NCBI GenBank assembly: GCA_945916025.1
Contig: CAMEGD010000067.1
Coordinates: 1 to 7,352, forward strand
From: an uncultured Clostridia bacterium
GTDB taxonomy: Bacteria; Bacillota; Clostridia; Tissierellales; Peptoniphilaceae
Length of the DNA: 7,352 nt
Direction: 5' to 3'
In this document: positions 4,996 through 7,352 of the stretch, one piece after another
Layout of the letters: each line of letters begins with the position of its first letter
How positions within the stretch are numbered: the stretch's first letter is position 1
The notes under the pieces: model-generated
What the model was told of the DNA's origin: nothing
Databases searched by the model: none
The model's input: only the letters and a program-made list of their open reading frames with translations
Program-made: the position numbers and the translations under genes

Positions 4996-5858
4996 GAAAA
5001 ATATTAGACTACAAATGTCCCGATGATGATAAGACAAATCTAAGCCTAGAGTTGAAAAAGGAAAGTGGTCTGACCTTTCCTGAAGCTTACAAATATGCCC
5101 AAGATATGGTCAAGCTTTCTCTCTTTTTAAAAGAAAAATCTGGAAGCAATTTGTGCTCCCTCTCTTTCTGCCATACAGTCGAAGGAGAAGCCTTAGGGGC
5201 TAATATAAATTTTGAAGGAGACAATGTTGGCCCTAGGGCTAAAGACTACATTGTAACTGACCTTGAAGAAATTTTAAGCCTTTCTGATATAAACTTTAAT
5301 GAAGGTAGGATTTTTCAAACCTTAAAGGCAATAGAAATTTTAAAGGATAAGGGTGAGTTTGTTGTTTTAGATATTTGTGGACCTTTGACAATACTAAACA
5401 CAATTATTGACTCTAAAAAAGTCTTTATAGCCTTGAGAAAAAATCCTGAACTTATAAGAAGGGTTTTTGATAAATTACAAAACAATATTATTAAATATTT
5501 TGAAGAAGCAATATCAAGGGATGTGGACCTTATTTCCTATGCTGATCCAGTTTCTGGTGTAATTATTTTAGGACCAAAGATTGCTGAAGAATACATAAAC
5601 TCCTTTGTTTATCCATTTTTCAAGGCTGTTAAGGAATTAGATTGGAAAAACACTGCTATTCATCTTTGTCCAAAGACTACCCTTCAACTCATTGGCTGTG
5701 AAAAAGCTGAATATAAGGAATATGACTTTGATGAAAAGAAAGCATATTATGATGGCCTGAAGATATTTAATGAAGATAAGCACTTCTGGGGTGAAAGGTG
5801 TATAAATCTAATAGAAAAGAAGGAGAAAAAAACCCTTAGAAAAATTGTTTTAAAATAA
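4992..5858 (+). CDS. Short UroD/MtaA-fold protein, probable corrinoid-dependent methyltransferase
   Basis: Belongs to the uroporphyrinogen decarboxylase-fold family that includes the zinc methyltransferases MtaA, MtbA and CmuA, which move methyl groups between corrinoid proteins and thiols. At 288 residues it is shorter than the usual 330-350. The N-terminal half has FPEAYKYAQDMVKLS and CHTVEGEALGANINF. The centre has the barrel strand FVVLDICGPLTILNTII, then RDVDLISYADPVSG near 176-189. Possible zinc ligands are His224 and Cys226 (IHLCPK) and Cys270 (FWGERC), matching the H-x-C...C layout of MtaA/MtbA, though with Pro instead of the usual Gly after the first Cys. HemE's N-terminal RxxGRY-type signature is absent, so heme synthesis is unlikely. 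It is coupled to the cobW-like gene by a 4-nt overlap, and the corrinoid gene follows after 19 nt. Substrate unknown. Confidence 0.8.
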   Translation: MRKILDYKCPDDDKTNLSLELKKESGLTFPEAYKYAQDMVKLSLFLKEKSGSNLCSLSFCHTVEGEALGANINFEGDNVGPRAKDYIVTDLEEILSLSDINFNEGRIFQTLKAIEILKDKGEFVVLDICGPLTILNTIIDSKKVFIALRKNPELIRRVFDKLQNNIIKYFEEAISRDVDLISYADPVSGVIILGPKIAEEYINSFVYPFFKAVKELDWKNTAIHLCPKTTLQLIGCEKAEYKEYDFDEKKAYYDGLKIFNEDKHFWGERCINLIEKKEKKTLRKIVLK

Positions 5859-5877
5859 GTAAAAAGATGGTGATAAA

Positions 5878-6534
5878 ATGGGAAAATCAAAAGAACAATT
5901 AATTGAAGAACTAAAAGTCTCTGTTGTTGAAATGGAAGATGAAGAAGTTGTAGAAGAAATAGCTAGAGAATATATTAATGGCGGTCACAAGGCATATGAC
6001 GGAATTATGGGTGGCCTTGTAGAAGGAATGAACGAAGTTTCAGTTCTTTATGATGAAGAAGAATACTTTATTACAGATGTTCTTCTAGCTAGTGATGCCA
6101 TGTATGCTGGCCTAAATGTACTTAGACCTCATCTTGATGACCAAGTTCAAGAAAATGGCAAAAAAATTAAGGCTGTTATTGGTGTTGTTGAGGGAGATAC
6201 TCACGATATTGGAAAAAACCTTGTAAAGATCATGATGGAATCTGCTGGTTTTGAAATGTATGACCTTGGTCGTGACGTTTCTCTAGAAAATTTTATTAAC
6301 ACTGCTAAAGAAGAAAATGCCGACCTTATTTGTATGTCAACATTAATGACTACAACAATGGGCGGAATGAAAACAGTTATAAAAAGACTAAAAGAAGAAG
6401 GCCTTAGAGATAAGGTGAAAGTAATGATTGGTGGAGGACCTATTTCTCAAAAATTCTGTGATGAAATCGGGGCTGATGCCTATACTACAAACGCTGTAAA
6501 GGCTGTTGAAAAAGCTAAAGAAATGCTTTCTTAG
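5878..6534 (+). CDS. Corrinoid (B12-binding) methyltransferase protein, MtaC/MtbC type
   Basis: A small cytosolic corrinoid carrier that accepts a methyl group on Co(I) and passes it to a partner methyltransferase. The 218 residues have the two expected domains. The first is a helical cap (about 1-90), with GGLVEGMNEVSVLYDEEEYF and ITDVLLASDAMYAGL typical of MtaC/MtbC/MtqC proteins. The second is a Rossmann-like B12 domain (about 96-218), with the lower-ligand motif D107-x-H109-x-x-G112 in VVEGDTHDIGKNL, then MSTLMTTTM near 153-161 and the nucleotide-tail loop GGGPIS at 185-190. All diagnostic residues are intact. It sits between two UroD-fold methyltransferase genes, its natural partners. 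The ATG at 5878 has GGTGA (5869-5873) upstream. The methyl donor cannot be read from this gene, since the family serves methanol, methylamines, glycine betaine and methoxy compounds. Confidence 0.94.
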   Translation: MGKSKEQLIEELKVSVVEMEDEEVVEEIAREYINGGHKAYDGIMGGLVEGMNEVSVLYDEEEYFITDVLLASDAMYAGLNVLRPHLDDQVQENGKKIKAVIGVVEGDTHDIGKNLVKIMMESAGFEMYDLGRDVSLENFINTAKEENADLICMSTLMTTTMGGMKTVIKRLKEEGLRDKVKVMIGGGPISQKFCDEIGADAYTTNAVKAVEKAKEMLS

Positions 6535-6542
6535 GTAAAATA

Positions 6543-7352
6543 ATGACTACATCAAAAGAGAGAATCGAAAAAGTATTTAAGAGAGAAAACACAAAAAGAC
6601 TACCAGTAATATGTCCTGGTGGCATGATGAATATGGTGACAAAAGATCTCCAAGACCTTGTTGGTATCCACCTTCCTGAAGCTCACTCAGATTCGAAAAA
6701 AATGGCAGATTTAGCTGCTGCTGCTTTTGAAAAAGAGATTTTTGAAAATATTGGCGTTCCTTTTTGTATGACAGTTGAAGCTGAAGCTATGGGCTCAAAA
6801 GTCATTTTAGGAGATGAAATATTAGAACCTCGAGTTGTAAAATATAAATTTGAAAATATAAAAGACTGGAATACTGCCAGAGAACTAGATGTTACTTCTG
6901 GAAGAGTAAAGGTTGTCCTTGATGCAATAAAGCTTATAAAAGAAAAAAATCTTGATGCTCCGATTGTTGGAAACCTTTCAGGACCTATTTCTGTTGCCTC
7001 CTCTGTCATGGAACCAAATGCTTTTTATAAGTCTTTGATTAAACACAAAGAAGAGGTCCATGCCTTTATGGAATTTACAACTAAACAACTTATTAAGTTT
7101 TCTAAGGCTGAAATAGCTGCTGGGGCTGATATGATTGTTATCTCTGACCCTTCAGGTACTGGAGAAATAGTTGGACCTAAGCTATTTGATGAATTTGTTG
7201 TAAAATATTTAAATATACTTCTAGATGAAGTAAAGAAAGAAAATGTACCTACAATAGTTCATATTTGTGGCCAAATGAGGTCTGTCTATGATCAACTAAA
7301 AAACATTCATGCTGATGCCCTTAGCTTTGACTCTATTGTTTCCATAAAAAAA
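6543..7352 (+). CDS. MtaA-like methylcobamide methyltransferase, UroD family, 3' end beyond the window
   Basis: The frame is open from ATG 6543 to the last base, giving 270 residues of an expected 330-350. The N-terminus MTTSKERIEKVFKRENTKRL followed by PVICPGGMMNM is typical of bacterial MtaA/CmuA-like proteins. Further marks are PFCMTVEAEAMGSKV, the barrel strand PIVGNLSGPISVASSVM, and AGADMIVISDPSGTGEIVGP. TIVHICGQM carries the zinc-type H-x-C-G motif (His240, Cys242); the third ligand would lie downstream of the window. By family it transfers methyl from methyl-corrinoid to a thiol or other acceptor, or the reverse. Coenzyme M is not expected in such a bacterium, so the acceptor may be homocysteine, tetrahydrofolate or another compound. 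It begins 8 nt after the corrinoid gene stop, with AGG overlapping that stop (6533-6535), so the two are surely co-expressed. Confidence 0.92.
   Translation, partial: MTTSKERIEKVFKRENTKRLPVICPGGMMNMVTKDLQDLVGIHLPEAHSDSKKMADLAAAAFEKEIFENIGVPFCMTVEAEAMGSKVILGDEILEPRVVKYKFENIKDWNTARELDVTSGRVKVVLDAIKLIKEKNLDAPIVGNLSGPISVASSVMEPNAFYKSLIKHKEEVHAFMEFTTKQLIKFSKAEIAAGADMIVISDPSGTGEIVGPKLFDEFVVKYLNILLDEVKKENVPTIVHICGQMRSVYDQLKNIHADALSFDSIVSIKK

Noticed and set aside
4992..5858. Heme-pathway uroporphyrinogen decarboxylase (HemE)
   Set aside because: The HemE N-terminal signature is absent, zinc-type His/Cys residues are present, and the neighbours are a corrinoid protein and an MtaA-like enzyme.
6683..7009. 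108-residue minus-strand open frame
   Set aside because: It is antisense to the clearly homologous MtaA-like gene that runs from 6543 to the window end.

Overview
The window comes from an AT-rich, low-GC Gram-positive anaerobe. Strong GGAGG ribosome binding sites, TTG starts, AT-rich codon choice and the clostridial style of FolD and GlyA point to Clostridia/Tissierellia, perhaps an Anaerococcus- or Peptoniphilus-like anaerobic coccus. The genus is an inference from protein style, not a search result.

Layout. (1) Positions 1-826, minus strand: a compact three-gene unit in which two small secreted proteins flank a 53-residue single-span membrane peptide. Both secreted-protein genes are broken in this sequence by a one-base indel in an A-run. 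(2) 846-940: a leader with a small inverted repeat, then the glyA terminator. (3) 956-3069, minus strand: a folD-glyA operon of one-carbon folate metabolism, starting from a recognisable promoter near 3105. (4) 3266-3886, plus strand: a monocistronic membrane-anchored extracytoplasmic protein of unknown function with its own promoter and terminator. (5) 3922-4110: a non-coding gap holding a perfect 20-bp palindrome and the promoter of the next operon. (6) 4111-7352 and beyond, plus strand: a tightly packed operon for corrinoid-dependent methyl transfer. It encodes a CobW/COG0523 P-loop protein, a short UroD/MtaA-fold protein, an MtaC/MtbC-type corrinoid protein with the DxHxxG cobalt-ligand motif, and a second, canonical MtaA-like methyltransferase cut by the window edge.

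How it fits together. GlyA and FolD make and interconvert C1-tetrahydrofolates. The plus-strand operon looks like a methyl shuttle: one zinc UroD-fold enzyme loads or unloads a methyl group on the corrinoid protein, and the other may do the opposite half-reaction. The CobW protein may insert zinc or service the corrinoid. The methyl donor, the final acceptor and any corrinoid-reactivating enzyme are not visible here. The most unusual items are the two-UroD/one-corrinoid/CobW arrangement, the CobW protein without a recognisable NKxD motif, the FolD with substituted cyclohydrolase residues, and the overlapping small membrane-peptide gene in a decaying or switchable secreted-protein cluster.
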